From: Nitrospirota bacterium
GTDB taxonomy: Bacteria; Nitrospirota; JACRHL01
DNA: 64,000 nucleotides
Direction: 5' to 3'
NCBI GenBank assembly: GCA_029858285.1
Contig: JAOUFN010000001.1
Span: forward strand, 124,001 to 188,000
Position 1 is the first letter of the stretch, and each line of letters begins with the position of its first letter. Made by a program: the position numbers and the translations under genes. The notes beneath the pieces are model-generated. The model saw nothing but the letters and a program-made list of their open reading frames with translations. It searched no databases and was not told where the DNA came from. Shown one piece after another: positions 24,570 through 33,413 of the stretch.

Positions 24570-27500
24570 CTATCGGCCTGCGGCCACACTTTCCATCAGG
24601 AAATTGCGTCCCCATTCGTCCGCCGGAGCGATGGTCAGCAGTCGGGTGGCGATTTCCCGCGCCCGGGACGAGTCTCCGGCTCCCACCAGCGCCTTGCCGT
24701 AGGCACGCAGGATGGCCGGGTTGCGGGGGCTGAGCTGGATGGCGGTCTCCAGGTGGGTGATGGCCACATCGGGGTGATTCTCGGCCAGGTCAATCAGCGC
24801 CAGGTCATAGTGCACGTCTGCGCGCCCGGGGGTGCCGCGCAGCAGCTTTTCCCACGCCTCGCGGGCTCCCGCCAGGTCGCCGCTGCCGTACAGCGCGCTG
24901 CCCAGCCCCAACAGGGTGACGTCATTCTCCTTTAGGGCGCGGCAACGGCGCCACTCCGCGGCGGACTCTCCCCAGTTGCGCGTTTCGGCCAACATCGCGG
25001 CCAGCCCCTGGCACAGGCCCTGGTTGGCCGGATCGGCACTGGCCGCCTGACGTGAGTCTTTCAATCTGGTTTTGGCGAGAAAGGCAATTTCCCGCGCGGC
25101 TTCCGCCACGTCCGGCTGTCCCGGAAAACGCGCCATCACCCCCCGGTAGACGTCCGTGGCCTGGGCGAACTGTCCCCGGTCGGCAGCCAGGTCCGCCGTC
25201 ATCAGCCGCTGGGAGATCAGGTAGCGGTTGACCGCCACGTCCTGCAGGGCCGGGGGGACGCCGGAGACATGGTTCAGAAACTTTTCGCGCAGCGGCAGCA
25301 CGGTTTCCAGCACGTCGGGGGCGTGCTCCTCGGCGGGCAGGAACTCAAGGGGGCTGTGATCGTCGTGGAACACCTCCGCATCCCGGGTATATTCCGCCAG
25401 ACCCCGGCTGTCGGTGATCAAGGTGTCGAGCAGCACCAGCGGGTGGTACACACCATACCCCTCCATCGCCTGGCGCACTGATGGCGCGGACATTTTGCGC
25501 GCCAGGGTGGGGTAGTCGATGGCCACCGGGTCCATGCTGCCCACCAGAATCAGGTTGTTGTTGCCGCGGGCAAACCCGCCAAAATTTTGCGACGCCCAGA
25601 GGGTGACGTGGGGAAACGCGTCCTGAAAGGTCTTGATGATGCCCCGGAATTCACTGTCCCGGAGGCCGTTGACCGGAGCCCACTGCACCACGATACCGCC
25701 CGGTTTAAGGGCTTTTTGCACCAGCCCGTAATACTCCCGCCCGTACATCCCCGCGTTGCCGGCGTTGTACTTGGGGTGGATGACACCGGTGACGATCACA
25801 TCGTACCGCCGGGGGGTGGTAAGCAGGAAATTGCGGCCGTCTTCCACCATCACATGCAGGTTGGGAAAGCGGAGAATGTCGTTGTTGTAATCCTTGAACA
25901 GCGCCGCCACGCCCAGAATCGCCGGGTTGATCTCCACCACGTCCACGCGGTTGAAATGGTACAGGGGGTCGAAGGGCACCGCGCCGCCCGCGGTCATGCC
26001 CGCGCCCAGCGCCACCATGAGCACGTCTTTCGGATACGGGTGCAGCAGCAGCCCCAATTGTGAAAGCAGGTTGTGGACGCGCTGGTCCGACTCCGAGGTT
26101 TTGGACTGGTTCTCGCCATCGATCTTGTAGGAGATGAACCCGGAATCCTCACGGGTGACCTCTACGATGCCGGAACTGCCCTCGTCGTAATAAAGACTCG
26201 CGGTCTCGTCGAGAAAACCGGGACGGAAGTTGTAGTGCAATACCGAGAAAAAACGGTCGCTGGTGGTGACGACGAAAAACACCAGAAACGCTCCGGCGAC
26301 GGCGGCCAGCGCGGCGGTGCGGCGCCACAGCGCCGGGGTGCCGGAGCGCAGCAGCACGACGATGCCGGTGACCACGGCCAGTGCACACATGGCGAGGATG
26401 CTGCCTTGAATGCCCAGCAACGGAATGGTGACAAAGGCCGCCAGCACGCTGCCCAGAATCGCCCCCACGGTGTTTACCGCGTACAGGCGCCCCACCTGCC
26501 GGGCCATGGAGCCCAGCCCTTCCACATAGACGCGGGCGGTCAGGGGCAGCATGGCGCCCATGAACACGGTGGCAGGCAACATCACCATGGCGGCCACCAG
26601 AAACCCACCCAGGGCGTCCTGCTGGGGGATGTGGTTCATGATCGAGCCGAACGCCGGCATGGTGGCCAGACCGGAGGTGCCCACGCCCAGGAGACACAAT
26701 CCCATGGCGCGCCGGGGGTTTTCCAGTCGGTCCACGCGGCGGCTGATGAGCAGGGCGCCCAGAGACAACCCCAGCAGGAAGGTGGCGAGCATGGTGGCGA
26801 ACGCCTGAGTGGTGTTGCCGAGGAAAAACGCCAGGGATTTGGTCCACAGCACTTCCAGGGCCAGGGCGATCATGCCCGAAAGCCCGTACAGCAGCACCCA
26901 CCGCTCCGCCTCCGGGAGCCGCGACAGCAGGCCGGGGGAGGGTGCCGGGGGTACGGGTGATGCGTCGCAGGCGGCGGTTTCAGTCGGTGGTGCGTGGGTC
27001 GCCCCGGAAACCCCTTCGGGGGCTACGGCATGGACCGGCACCGGCACGGCCAGCCGATGCAGCAGCAGCGCCGCCGCCGCGACGGCGATGTTGATGCCGA
27101 TGGCAACAAAATTGGTGCCACTGATGCCAAAGGCACGCATCAGCACGAACCCCGTCAGGCCAGCCCCCAGCATGGCTCCCAGGGTGTTGATGCCGTACAG
27201 GGTGGCCAACTGGCTGCCGGCGGCCCCGGCGCGGCGCACGGCAAAGCGCGACAGCACCGGCAGGGTGGCGCCCATCAGCATGGTGGGGACAACCAGCACC
27301 AGAAAGGCCAGGACAAAGCGCACGCCACCCACCAGGGGCAGGAAATCTCCCGCTACCCGGTGCAGGTTGACGTAAATCAGGGTCAGTATCCCGAACGAGG
27401 CCGGGATGAGCAGGGCGCACAGGGCGATGCCCAACTCCAGAATGCCGTACAGGCGCAGGGGGTCGGTGCGGCGGTCCGCCAGCCGCCCGGCAATGGCGCT

Positions 27501-27659
27501 GCCCAGCGCCAGACCGGCCATGAACGCCGCCAGCACCAGACCGATGGCCTGCGTGGTGTTGCCCACCACATGCCCCAGCATGCGGGTCCACAGCACCTCG
27601 TACACCAGGCTCGACAGCCCGGTGAAGAAGAACAGCACGTGCAGCAGCAGGATGTTCAT
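24570..27659 (-). CDS. Fused membrane transporter-like and spermidine-synthase-like protein with C-terminal TPRs
   Basis: A 1029-residue protein. The N-terminal half (about 1-480) has many hydrophobic helices in two related blocks, each beginning with an LVYEVLWT/LALEVLWTK motif and a GNTTQA segment, as in MFS-type fused synthases. The next part (about 490-790) is a spermidine-synthase-like Rossmann domain, with DVLMVALGAGMTAGGA, VDVVEINPAIL, VMVEDGRNFLL and YDVIVTGVIHPKYN. The tail (about 830-1029) is tetratricopeptide-like (FAQATDVYRGVMARFPGQPD). The catalytic Asp of true polyamine synthases is not obvious, so polyamine synthesis is uncertain. It is transcribed leftward, 21 bp after cbiX, probably in one unit. 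Confidence 0.8.
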   Translation of the reverse strand: MNILLLHVLFFFTGLSSLVYEVLWTRMLGHVVGNTTQAIGLVLAAFMAGLALGSAIAGRLADRRTDPLRLYGILELGIALCALLIPASFGILTLIYVNLHRVAGDFLPLVGGVRFVLAFLVLVVPTMLMGATLPVLSRFAVRRAGAAGSQLATLYGINTLGAMLGAGLTGFVLMRAFGISGTNFVAIGINIAVAAAALLLHRLAVPVPVHAVAPEGVSGATHAPPTETAACDASPVPPAPSPGLLSRLPEAERWVLLYGLSGMIALALEVLWTKSLAFFLGNTTQAFATMLATFLLGLSLGALLISRRVDRLENPRRAMGLCLLGVGTSGLATMPAFGSIMNHIPQQDALGGFLVAAMVMLPATVFMGAMLPLTARVYVEGLGSMARQVGRLYAVNTVGAILGSVLAAFVTIPLLGIQGSILAMCALAVVTGIVVLLRSGTPALWRRTAALAAVAGAFLVFFVVTTSDRFFSVLHYNFRPGFLDETASLYYDEGSSGIVEVTREDSGFISYKIDGENQSKTSESDQRVHNLLSQLGLLLHPYPKDVLMVALGAGMTAGGAVPFDPLYHFNRVDVVEINPAILGVAALFKDYNNDILRFPNLHVMVEDGRNFLLTTPRRYDVIVTGVIHPKYNAGNAGMYGREYYGLVQKALKPGGIVVQWAPVNGLRDSEFRGIIKTFQDAFPHVTLWASQNFGGFARGNNNLILVGSMDPVAIDYPTLARKMSAPSVRQAMEGYGVYHPLVLLDTLITDSRGLAEYTRDAEVFHDDHSPLEFLPAEEHAPDVLETVLPLREKFLNHVSGVPPALQDVAVNRYLISQRLMTADLAADRGQFAQATDVYRGVMARFPGQPDVAEAAREIAFLAKTRLKDSRQAASADPANQGLCQGLAAMLAETRNWGESAAEWRRCRALKENDVTLLGLGSALYGSGDLAGAREAWEKLLRGTPGRADVHYDLALIDLAENHPDVAITHLETAIQLSPRNPAILRAYGKALVGAGDSSRAREIATRLLTIAPADEWGRNFLMESVAAGR

Positions 27660-27680
27660 CGCGCAGTCGGCCGGAGCGGC

Positions 27681-28568
27681 CTAGTGGGGGTGTCCGTGAT
27701 GGGGATGGTCGTCATGATCATCATGGCCTGCGTGCCCCGCGTGGTCGTGGTGATGGCCGTGGGTTTCTGCCGCCTCGATGCGGTAGATGCAGCCGTCACA
27801 GGCCATCATCATTTCACCTTCATATCCCTGACGGATGCGCTCGGCAACCACGTCCATCAGCAGGGTGTGGTATTCAAAGTAGTGGGCGAGGGAAAAGCGC
27901 ACGTGCTGCCAGCGCTTTTCGAATTCGGCCACCATGCCCCGCACGCGCTCGATGAGCACGCCGGTGAACAGAAAGTAGGGGGCGATGATGACGTGTCCGG
28001 CCCCCAGCCGGATGAGGCGCTCCACGCCGGTGGGCAGGTCGGGACGGGTGACGCCGACGAAGGCGTAGTCCACCCGTTCGTAGTCGGTGGCCTCCCAGAA
28101 CAGTCGGCTGATTTTGGCAATGTCGCCCGCCGCATCCGGGTCGGAACTACCGCGCCCCAGCACCAGCACGCCGTCGTCGTCGGATGGTTTTGCGCCGTTG
28201 ACCGCCTCGGACACCCGTTCCACCATCATGCGGATGGTCTGATCGCAGACACCGATATTGCGCGTGTAGACGATCTCCACCCCCGGGTGTTTGTGACGGG
28301 CCTCTTCCAGGATTTCCGGCACTTCCATTTTCACGTGCCCGGCGGCCAGCAGGATCACCGGCACGGCGATGATGCGGGTGGCACCCAGGGCGACGGCTTT
28401 TTCGATGCCCTCCGGGATGAGCACCTCGGCCAGTTCGATGAAGCACGGCACGATGGTTTCCTGCGGCAGGCGCGCGCGCAGCCTATCGGTAAAAACCAGA
28501 AACTCCTCGTTACCTTTCGGGTTGCGGGAGCCGTGGCCGATGAGCAGGATGACGGTTTTTGAGGACAT
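27681..28568 (-). CDS. cbiX: Sirohydrochlorin cobaltochelatase with His-rich tail
   Basis: A 295-residue chelatase that inserts cobalt into sirohydrochlorin, the entry to the early-cobalt cobalamin pathway. Two related halves are visible: the first starts KTVILLIGHGSRNPKGNEEF with the metal His and includes IIAVPVILLAAGHVK; the second has GVLVLGRGSSDPDAAGD and VIIAPYFLFTGVLIERV. The C-terminus (about 30 residues) alternates His with Asp and Gly, a likely cobalt store. ATG 28568 has AAGGTG upstream; the longer frame to 28577 is less likely. It lies about 20 kb from the cobalamin operon. Confidence 0.9.
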   Translation of the reverse strand: MSSKTVILLIGHGSRNPKGNEEFLVFTDRLRARLPQETIVPCFIELAEVLIPEGIEKAVALGATRIIAVPVILLAAGHVKMEVPEILEEARHKHPGVEIVYTRNIGVCDQTIRMMVERVSEAVNGAKPSDDDGVLVLGRGSSDPDAAGDIAKISRLFWEATDYERVDYAFVGVTRPDLPTGVERLIRLGAGHVIIAPYFLFTGVLIERVRGMVAEFEKRWQHVRFSLAHYFEYHTLLMDVVAERIRQGYEGEMMMACDGCIYRIEAAETHGHHHDHAGHAGHDDHDDHPHHGHPH

Positions 28569-28688
28569 GCAACACACACCTTGGGGGGGCCAAAACAGGC
28601 CGGTTTGTGATTATAACGGGTAATTTCCGGAGAACGTCCGATTTTATGGCGCGCGCCGGGCGGCGGGCTCCTGGAGTACGCTGTTCCC

Positions 28689-29609
28689 GTGATCGACGTG
28701 CTGATCCAGATGACCGCCTTGATCGCCCTGGGGGCGGTGTGGCGCCACCTGCGCCCTTTGGGGCTGGAGGCGGACGCCACGCGCAGGGCGGTGACCGGCG
28801 TGGTTTATGTGCTGTTTTTGCCCGCTCTGGTGCTGGCGGTGTTGTGGACCGCCCCGCTGGGGCTGGACGCCCTGCGCACCGCCGTTACCGCCGCCGTGGG
28901 GGTGGCGGGCGGCATGCTGCTGGGGTGGGGCGCCAGCCGCGCCACGGGGTTGGACAGAGCCGCCACCGGGGCAATGATTCTGGCCTGCGGCTACCCCAAC
29001 ACCACTTATCTGGGACTGCCGGTGCTGGAGGCCACCTTTGGGCCGTGGGCGCGGGGGGTGGCTATCCAGTACGACCTGTTCGCCTGCACACCGTTGCTGC
29101 TCACCGTGGGCATCCTGATCGCCCGGTCCCACGGTGAGGGGGAGTTCGAACCACCCCTCAAGGCGTTGTTGAGTGTGCCGCCGCTGTGGGCGGCGATTCT
29201 GGGGGTGGGGTTGAATCTGGCCGGGGTGACCTGCCCGGTGTGGCTGCACGGCCTCCTGGCGCTGATGGCCGCCGGGGTGGTGCCGCTGATGCTGTTTTCC
29301 CTGGGGTTGGGACTGGCCTTTGGCGCCCTTTCCGCCCGCCGCCTGCCGAGGCTGGCGCCGGTGGCGGTGATTCAACTGGCTTTAGTGCCGCTGCTGGTCT
29401 GGGGGGTGGGAAAAGCGGTGGGATTGCACGGCCAAAGCCTCTCTGCCGTGGTGCTGGAGGGGGCCATGCCAAGCATGGTGCTGGGGGTGGTCATCTGTGA
29501 TCGTTTTCGCCTCGACACCGGCCTGTACGCCGCGGCGGTGGCGCTGACCACGGCGCTTTCGGTAGGCACGCTGCCCCTGTGGTTTGCCGCACTGGGCGGG
29601 GCCGGGTGA
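28689..29609 (+). CDS. AEC-family membrane permease
   Basis: A 306-residue protein with about ten hydrophobic helices, typical of auxin-efflux-carrier-type transporters of organic acids or malonate. LALVYV-like first helices, FLPALVLAVLW, ILACGYPNTTYLGLPVLEA and the late LEGAMPSMVLGVVICDRF agree with the family. The GTG start lies about 120 bp from cbiX, which is read in the opposite direction. The substrate cannot be predicted. Confidence 0.82.
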   Translation: MIDVLIQMTALIALGAVWRHLRPLGLEADATRRAVTGVVYVLFLPALVLAVLWTAPLGLDALRTAVTAAVGVAGGMLLGWGASRATGLDRAATGAMILACGYPNTTYLGLPVLEATFGPWARGVAIQYDLFACTPLLLTVGILIARSHGEGEFEPPLKALLSVPPLWAAILGVGLNLAGVTCPVWLHGLLALMAAGVVPLMLFSLGLGLAFGALSARRLPRLAPVAVIQLALVPLLVWGVGKAVGLHGQSLSAVVLEGAMPSMVLGVVICDRFRLDTGLYAAAVALTTALSVGTLPLWFAALGGAG

Positions 29610-29710
29610 AGGGGAGGGGGGCTGCCCCCAGTTGCGGGGAATGTGCGCCTCCGATACGATGCGGGGTCGTCCGGACCGGGAGTGGCGTTTTTTTTTCGGG
29701 AAGGGATTTC

Positions 29711-30199
29711 ATGAGTTTTCGCAAGGCCTCACTGGCTGCCGGCGCGGCATTGCTGCTGTCCGGATGTTACGTGTACGAAGGAGAGGGCTACGGGCATGGT
29801 CGCGGCCATGGGCACGGCCACGGCGGCCCCCGCGGGCACCTGAGTCTGGAGATCCCCATTGCGCCCATGACGGTGGCTCCATCCCCGGGGGTGTCGGTGA
29901 CGCTGCGCTTCACCGATCCGGACATTCGCGTCATCCGCGGCTATTACGTGGAAGAACACCACCGGGGGCGGGGGCGCCATGGACACCACGACGATGACGA
30001 CTTGCCGCCGGGCATCCGCAAGCAGATCCGGCGCGGGCAGGGCCTGCCGCCCGGTTTGCGCTACCGGAGTGTGCCTCAGGAACTGGAACGCCAGTTGCGG
30101 CCGCTTCCTTCCGGGTACGCCTGGGTGACTTTGGGTTCCGACGTGGCGATCCTGGACGTGCGGACCAGCGTGGTGGTGGATATCCTGGGCGGCAATTAG
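29711..30199 (+). CDS. Lipoprotein with one RcnB-like domain
   Basis: A 162-residue lipoprotein: signal with lipobox LLSGC (about residues 14-18), then a Gly/His-rich stretch (GHGRGHGHGHGG) and a C-terminal domain. That domain contains IRRGQGLPPGLRYRSVPQEL, then LPSGYAWVTLGSDVAILDV and VVVDILGGN. This G-x-x-LPP...GY-x-WV-x-x-G-x-D-V pattern is the RcnB-type domain, named for a periplasmic nickel/cobalt regulator in E. coli. The His-rich region suggests metal binding. The same domain occurs three more times in the next gene, 53 bp downstream. Confidence 0.75.
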   Translation: MSFRKASLAAGAALLLSGCYVYEGEGYGHGRGHGHGHGGPRGHLSLEIPIAPMTVAPSPGVSVTLRFTDPDIRVIRGYYVEEHHRGRGRHGHHDDDDLPPGIRKQIRRGQGLPPGLRYRSVPQELERQLRPLPSGYAWVTLGSDVAILDVRTSVVVDILGGN

Positions 30200-30252
30200 C
30201 CGCCCGGGCGGAGAGCAGGGGCGCCGGGGGGCGCCGCAAGGAGAAGGCGGGA

Positions 30253-31710
30253 ATGAACAACCGATTCCCGGTCCGCAGGGCCGGGTTGCTGTGGGTGCTG
30301 CCGCTGCTGGTGGCTGGGTGCGTGGTGTATGTTCCGGAGCCGGGCGGCCTGTCGGCGCCCCCGGTTTATCAAGGGCACAACGGCTTCGACGACCACCACG
30401 GGCGCGACGTTTTTGACGACCGGGACCGTGCCGTGGTGACCATCCGCGACTCCGACCGCTACCTGATTGCGGACTTTTTCGCCCATCTGGAGCTCGACCT
30501 GAGCCTGGCCTCGGACCAGCGCATTTACCTTAGTCACCGGGAGTTGTCGCCGTCGTGGCGGGCGCGCATCCGCGTTGGCGATCCGCTGCCTGGGGGGCTG
30601 GTGCGCTACGACCTGCCCTACAACCTGGTAACCCGGCTGGAGCCGCTGTCGCGGCGTTACGCATGGGTGCGGGTGGGTACGGACGTGGTATTGCTGGACA
30701 CCACCACGCGCCTGATCGTGGATCTGGTGTACGACGCCGCCCGTCTGCCGTCTTCGCCCTACGACCGCCGTCGGAGGGATGATCGGGACGACAGGGACGA
30801 TCGGGGAGGGCGGAACGGCCACCACGACGACCGGGCCGACTGGTACCAATTTCACGACAACGACCGGGAGATCATTGTTGAGTATTACCGGACTCTGGAA
30901 CAGCGATCGCCCAGTCCCTCCGGCATCCTGCGCATGGGGGAGCGACTGCGCGAACTGGACCCCGGAGTGCGGGGGCAGATTCGCGTGGGAGGGCGACTGC
31001 CGGCGGGAGTTTCCCGCATTCCGCTGCCGACGGAACTGACACGGCGCCTTGGCCCGTTACCACAGGACATCAGCCGGGTGCGGGCGGGAACGGATGTGGT
31101 GCTGTTCAACAGTCGCACCGGCCAGGTGCTGGACATCCTGCGCGACGTTACCCGGCGCGATGACCGCCGGGGGACAGGAAGTGATGCGCCCCCCGATGAC
31201 AACGGGCGGGGGCCGCGTCCGGGGCGGGATCACGGCACGGACCGCACCGATCGGGCAGACCGTGCCGATCGGGCAGACCGTGCTGATCGGGCAGACCGTG
31301 CCGATCGGGCAGACCGTGCTGATCGGGCAGACCGTGCTGATCGGGCAGACCGTGCTGATCGGATCGAGCCTGGCCACCGCAGCGGGCATTTTGACGACAA
31401 TGACCGGGCGGTCATCATCGAGTTCTACCGCAATCCTCCCGAAGTGATGACGCGCTCCGGGATGCAGCGTATCGGCGAACGCATCCGCACGCTCACCCCG
31501 TCCCTGCGCGGGCAGATCCGGAGGGGGACGCCGCTTCCCCCCGGGGTGCCAAGGGCGTCCTTGCCGGTACCCCTCACCAGCCGCCTGGGCCGGCTGCCCC
31601 AAGGCCAGGAGCGGGTGCGCGCCGGAACCGACGTATTGCTGCTGGATACCGAAACCGGGGACGTGCTCGACATTCTCCCCGACGCGGCGGCGCCCCCTTC
31701 CGGGCAATGA
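30253..31710 (+). CDS. Lipoprotein with three RcnB-like domains and an internal Asp-Arg-Ala repeat
   Basis: A 485-residue lipoprotein (lipobox LVAGC, residues 19-23; AAGGAGA ribosome site). Three RcnB-like domains are visible at about 57-160, 200-297 and 378-475. Each has DRxxxxxFYRxLE-type helices, a G-D/R-P-LP-x-G-V segment and VRxGTDVVLLDxxT...VLDIL. Linkers are disordered and charged (Arg/Asp/Gly). Between domains 2 and 3 a run of Asp-Arg-Ala repeats (about residues 331-370) is encoded by an 18-bp minisatellite. It is likely an outer-membrane or periplasmic repeat protein; multiple domains suggest binding along an extended partner. Function unknown; no metal-transport gene is adjacent. 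Confidence 0.75.
   Translation: MNNRFPVRRAGLLWVLPLLVAGCVVYVPEPGGLSAPPVYQGHNGFDDHHGRDVFDDRDRAVVTIRDSDRYLIADFFAHLELDLSLASDQRIYLSHRELSPSWRARIRVGDPLPGGLVRYDLPYNLVTRLEPLSRRYAWVRVGTDVVLLDTTTRLIVDLVYDAARLPSSPYDRRRRDDRDDRDDRGGRNGHHDDRADWYQFHDNDREIIVEYYRTLEQRSPSPSGILRMGERLRELDPGVRGQIRVGGRLPAGVSRIPLPTELTRRLGPLPQDISRVRAGTDVVLFNSRTGQVLDILRDVTRRDDRRGTGSDAPPDDNGRGPRPGRDHGTDRTDRADRADRADRADRADRADRADRADRADRADRADRADRIEPGHRSGHFDDNDRAVIIEFYRNPPEVMTRSGMQRIGERIRTLTPSLRGQIRRGTPLPPGVPRASLPVPLTSRLGRLPQGQERVRAGTDVLLLDTETGDVLDILPDAAAPPSGQ
31249..31362 (+). repeat. 18-bp in-frame minisatellite in the three-domain lipoprotein gene
   Basis: Six tandem copies of gatcgggcagaccgtgcY (31249-31356) and a partial seventh encode Asp-Arg-Ala-Asp-Arg-Ala. 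The unit is a multiple of three, so copy changes keep the frame. The last base of each unit varies between c and t; otherwise the copies are identical. This is a good candidate for length variation between strains. Confidence 0.95.
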
Positions 31711-31766
31711 CACGGGGGATGCCCGGCCTGTGTGGCCGGAGCGTTCGGCCGGAGCGTTCGGCTTGA

Positions 31767-31796
31767 TTGGACAGAATTTCTCCTATAGGGTACTGT
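31767..31796 (+). promoter_or_regulatory. Candidate promoter before the 31.8-kb unit
   Basis: TTGGAC (31767-31772) and TACTGT (31791-31796) with an 18-nt spacer precede the gene at 31845 by about 50 bp. The surrounding AT-rich stretch between GC-rich genes supports it. Confidence 0.35.
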
Positions 31797-31844
31797 ACAC
31801 TCCGGGGCGCCGCTGCGGGCGCAAGGAGTCACGGAGGGGAACCA

Positions 31845-32228
31845 ATGGCCAGAACGTTTTTTCCGGAAGCGCACAAGATGATTCCGGCCAGTCGCCCACA
31901 CCCGGAGGGGACCCAATACAAGGTCTCGGTGGGGATGGAGGACTGGGGCGGGAGTTATCAGCCGGTCATCAAGGTGCAGATGGTCTACAAGGGTTTTGTA
32001 AAGGGCCGCAAAAGCCCGTCGTACCCGCTGGAGGCCGACGACTATTGGCTGGTGTACCGGGCCGTGCGGGAGATCATGAAAGAGTGTAACTGGCCGATGC
32101 CCGGCGAGGAGCCGAAACGCGGCATCCTGTCGCCCCGGGCGGCCCGCGCCACGGAAGGAGCCGCCCCGGAGCCGGGGTGGACGGAACCGGTCCAGGAACA
32201 GGACCAGATCAGGGATGAGGTAACGTGA
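31845..32228 (+). CDS. Protein of unknown function, first of a two-gene unit
   Basis: A 127-residue cytoplasmic-type protein that I do not recognise. It starts MARTFFPEAHKMIPASRPHP after a good ribosome site (CGGAGGGGA). Its middle is a compact, aromatic-rich part (VSVGMEDWGGSYQPVIKVQMVYKG is all beta-prone; only positions cited, about 28-50). SYPLEADDYWLVYRAVREIM follows as a helix, then a Pro/Ala/Glu-rich tail. It overlaps the next gene by 4 bp. Confidence 0.65.
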   Translation: MARTFFPEAHKMIPASRPHPEGTQYKVSVGMEDWGGSYQPVIKVQMVYKGFVKGRKSPSYPLEADDYWLVYRAVREIMKECNWPMPGEEPKRGILSPRAARATEGAAPEPGWTEPVQEQDQIRDEVT

Positions 32229-32611
32229 TCGGATTTGTTTTCAAAACCACGCTGGCCGTCTGTGTGCTGGCGGGAACCATCGGCGTGGTGATGGCTGCGG
32301 TAGGGCAGGGGCACGGCTCCAGCCTGGCCCGTGAGGTGTCGGCGTCCTTTCCGAAGGCGGTGGTCACCCCGGTCGGCAAGGGGCTGGATGTCGCCGGATC
32401 GGAGACCGCCGTGGCGGCGGCCCGCAAGGTTCACGAATGGTCCGGAATGGCCATCGACGGGGCCGTGGATCTCGCCCGCTCGGTGGCGGAACGGCGTGCC
32501 GAAGTGAATGCCGCGGCGCGCCGTGCGGCGGACTCCGGCGAAACCCTTTTGCACCCGCCGCTGGAGGATGACGGCGGCAGTGTGGGGGCCTTTGTCGAAC
32601 AGGGCGAATAA
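32225..32611 (+). CDS. Secreted or membrane-anchored protein of unknown function
   Basis: A 128-residue protein with one N-terminal hydrophobic segment (FKTTLAVCVLAGTIGVVMAAV, positions about 6-26; either signal peptide or anchor) and a helix-rich, alanine-rich remainder with alternating charges (AVAAARKVHEWSG, LARSVAERRAEVNAAARR). The GTG start overlaps the preceding stop. No homology recognised. With its neighbour it may form a small two-protein unit. Confidence 0.6.
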   Translation: MIGFVFKTTLAVCVLAGTIGVVMAAVGQGHGSSLAREVSASFPKAVVTPVGKGLDVAGSETAVAAARKVHEWSGMAIDGAVDLARSVAERRAEVNAAARRAADSGETLLHPPLEDDGGSVGAFVEQGE

Positions 32612-32736
32612 GCCCTTACAGTCGGGCCCGCCTCCCGTGACGGGGATTCCAGCCCCCAAAAAACCCGCCCAAAACCGCGCACCCCGCCCCGAATCCCCCG
32701 CTGGAGACAGCGGATGCGTTTGGACGCGCCCCGCCC

Positions 32737-32754
32737 AATAATTGACCAATTATT
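32737..32754 (+). other. Perfect dyad in AT-rich DNA before the 32.9-kb gene
   Basis: AATAATT-GACC-AATTATT is an exact 7-bp inverted repeat with a 4-bp centre, inside an AT-rich stretch (about 32735-32770) in otherwise GC-rich DNA. A TTGACC within it resembles a -35 element. It lies about 140 bp upstream of the next gene. It looks like a regulator-binding site or promoter overlap. The rest of the 283-bp gap holds nothing I recognise. Confidence 0.45.
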
Positions 32755-32894
32755 TTTCATAATTGTTCTGGATTCGCAGGATTTCGCCTCAACCCGAGGG
32801 GCCAAACACACCGACAAGAGAAGTAGGGGGGAAGCATGGCCTTCCCCTGTCCGGAGCAGTCCGGCCTTACTTTTTTCCTGCCTGTGGAGGCGCA

Positions 32895-33377
32895 ATGGGA
32901 CCGACCTGCCGCATCCAGAATGCCCCGGCGGTGTTCTGCAACACATCCTGGGGGGTGTTTTCGGCCGTCATTACGCCGGTGGCCATGGGTTTTTTGTGCG
33001 TGGTGCTGGCCGGCAGCGGCCTGAACCGCCTGGCGGTTTCGCCCTTGGGGGGCGCGGCGGAACTGATCTCCTCCCTGTTTTTGAGCATCCTGTCCGCCGC
33101 CGGCTGGGCCATGCTGCCGTGGCGCAAGGTGGAAATTGGCGTGCGTCAGGACGGGGTGATGGTGGAAGGGCCTGCCGGGCGCCGCTACTGCCGCTGGAGC
33201 GACATGGGGCGCCTTACCGACCTGCCCCTGGCCGAGGCGGTGGTGTTGTTCGACCGCGACGACAAGCTGGTGTTTGCGGCGCCCTATTCGATTCCCGGCG
33301 TCATGGTGCTGCGGGAGCTCATCCGCAGGCGCATGTCGGAGGCACGCACCGGGGAACCCGGAATCCAGGCGGCCTGA
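32895..33377 (+). CDS. Membrane protein of unknown function with a PH-like soluble part
   Basis: A 160-residue protein. Two hydrophobic segments (about residues 17-41 and 56-74) precede a soluble part with WRKVEIGVRQDGVMVEG and RYCRWSDMGRLTDLPL. That is the strand-rich pattern seen in small bacterial PH-like membrane proteins. The start follows GGAGGCGC. The next gene converges from the right, 36 bp away. Confidence 0.65.
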   Translation: MGPTCRIQNAPAVFCNTSWGVFSAVITPVAMGFLCVVLAGSGLNRLAVSPLGGAAELISSLFLSILSAAGWAMLPWRKVEIGVRQDGVMVEGPAGRRYCRWSDMGRLTDLPLAEAVVLFDRDDKLVFAAPYSIPGVMVLRELIRRRMSEARTGEPGIQAA

Positions 33378-33413
33378 CGCCGCACCGCACCTTTTTTCTG
33401 CCCGCTCCCCCGG

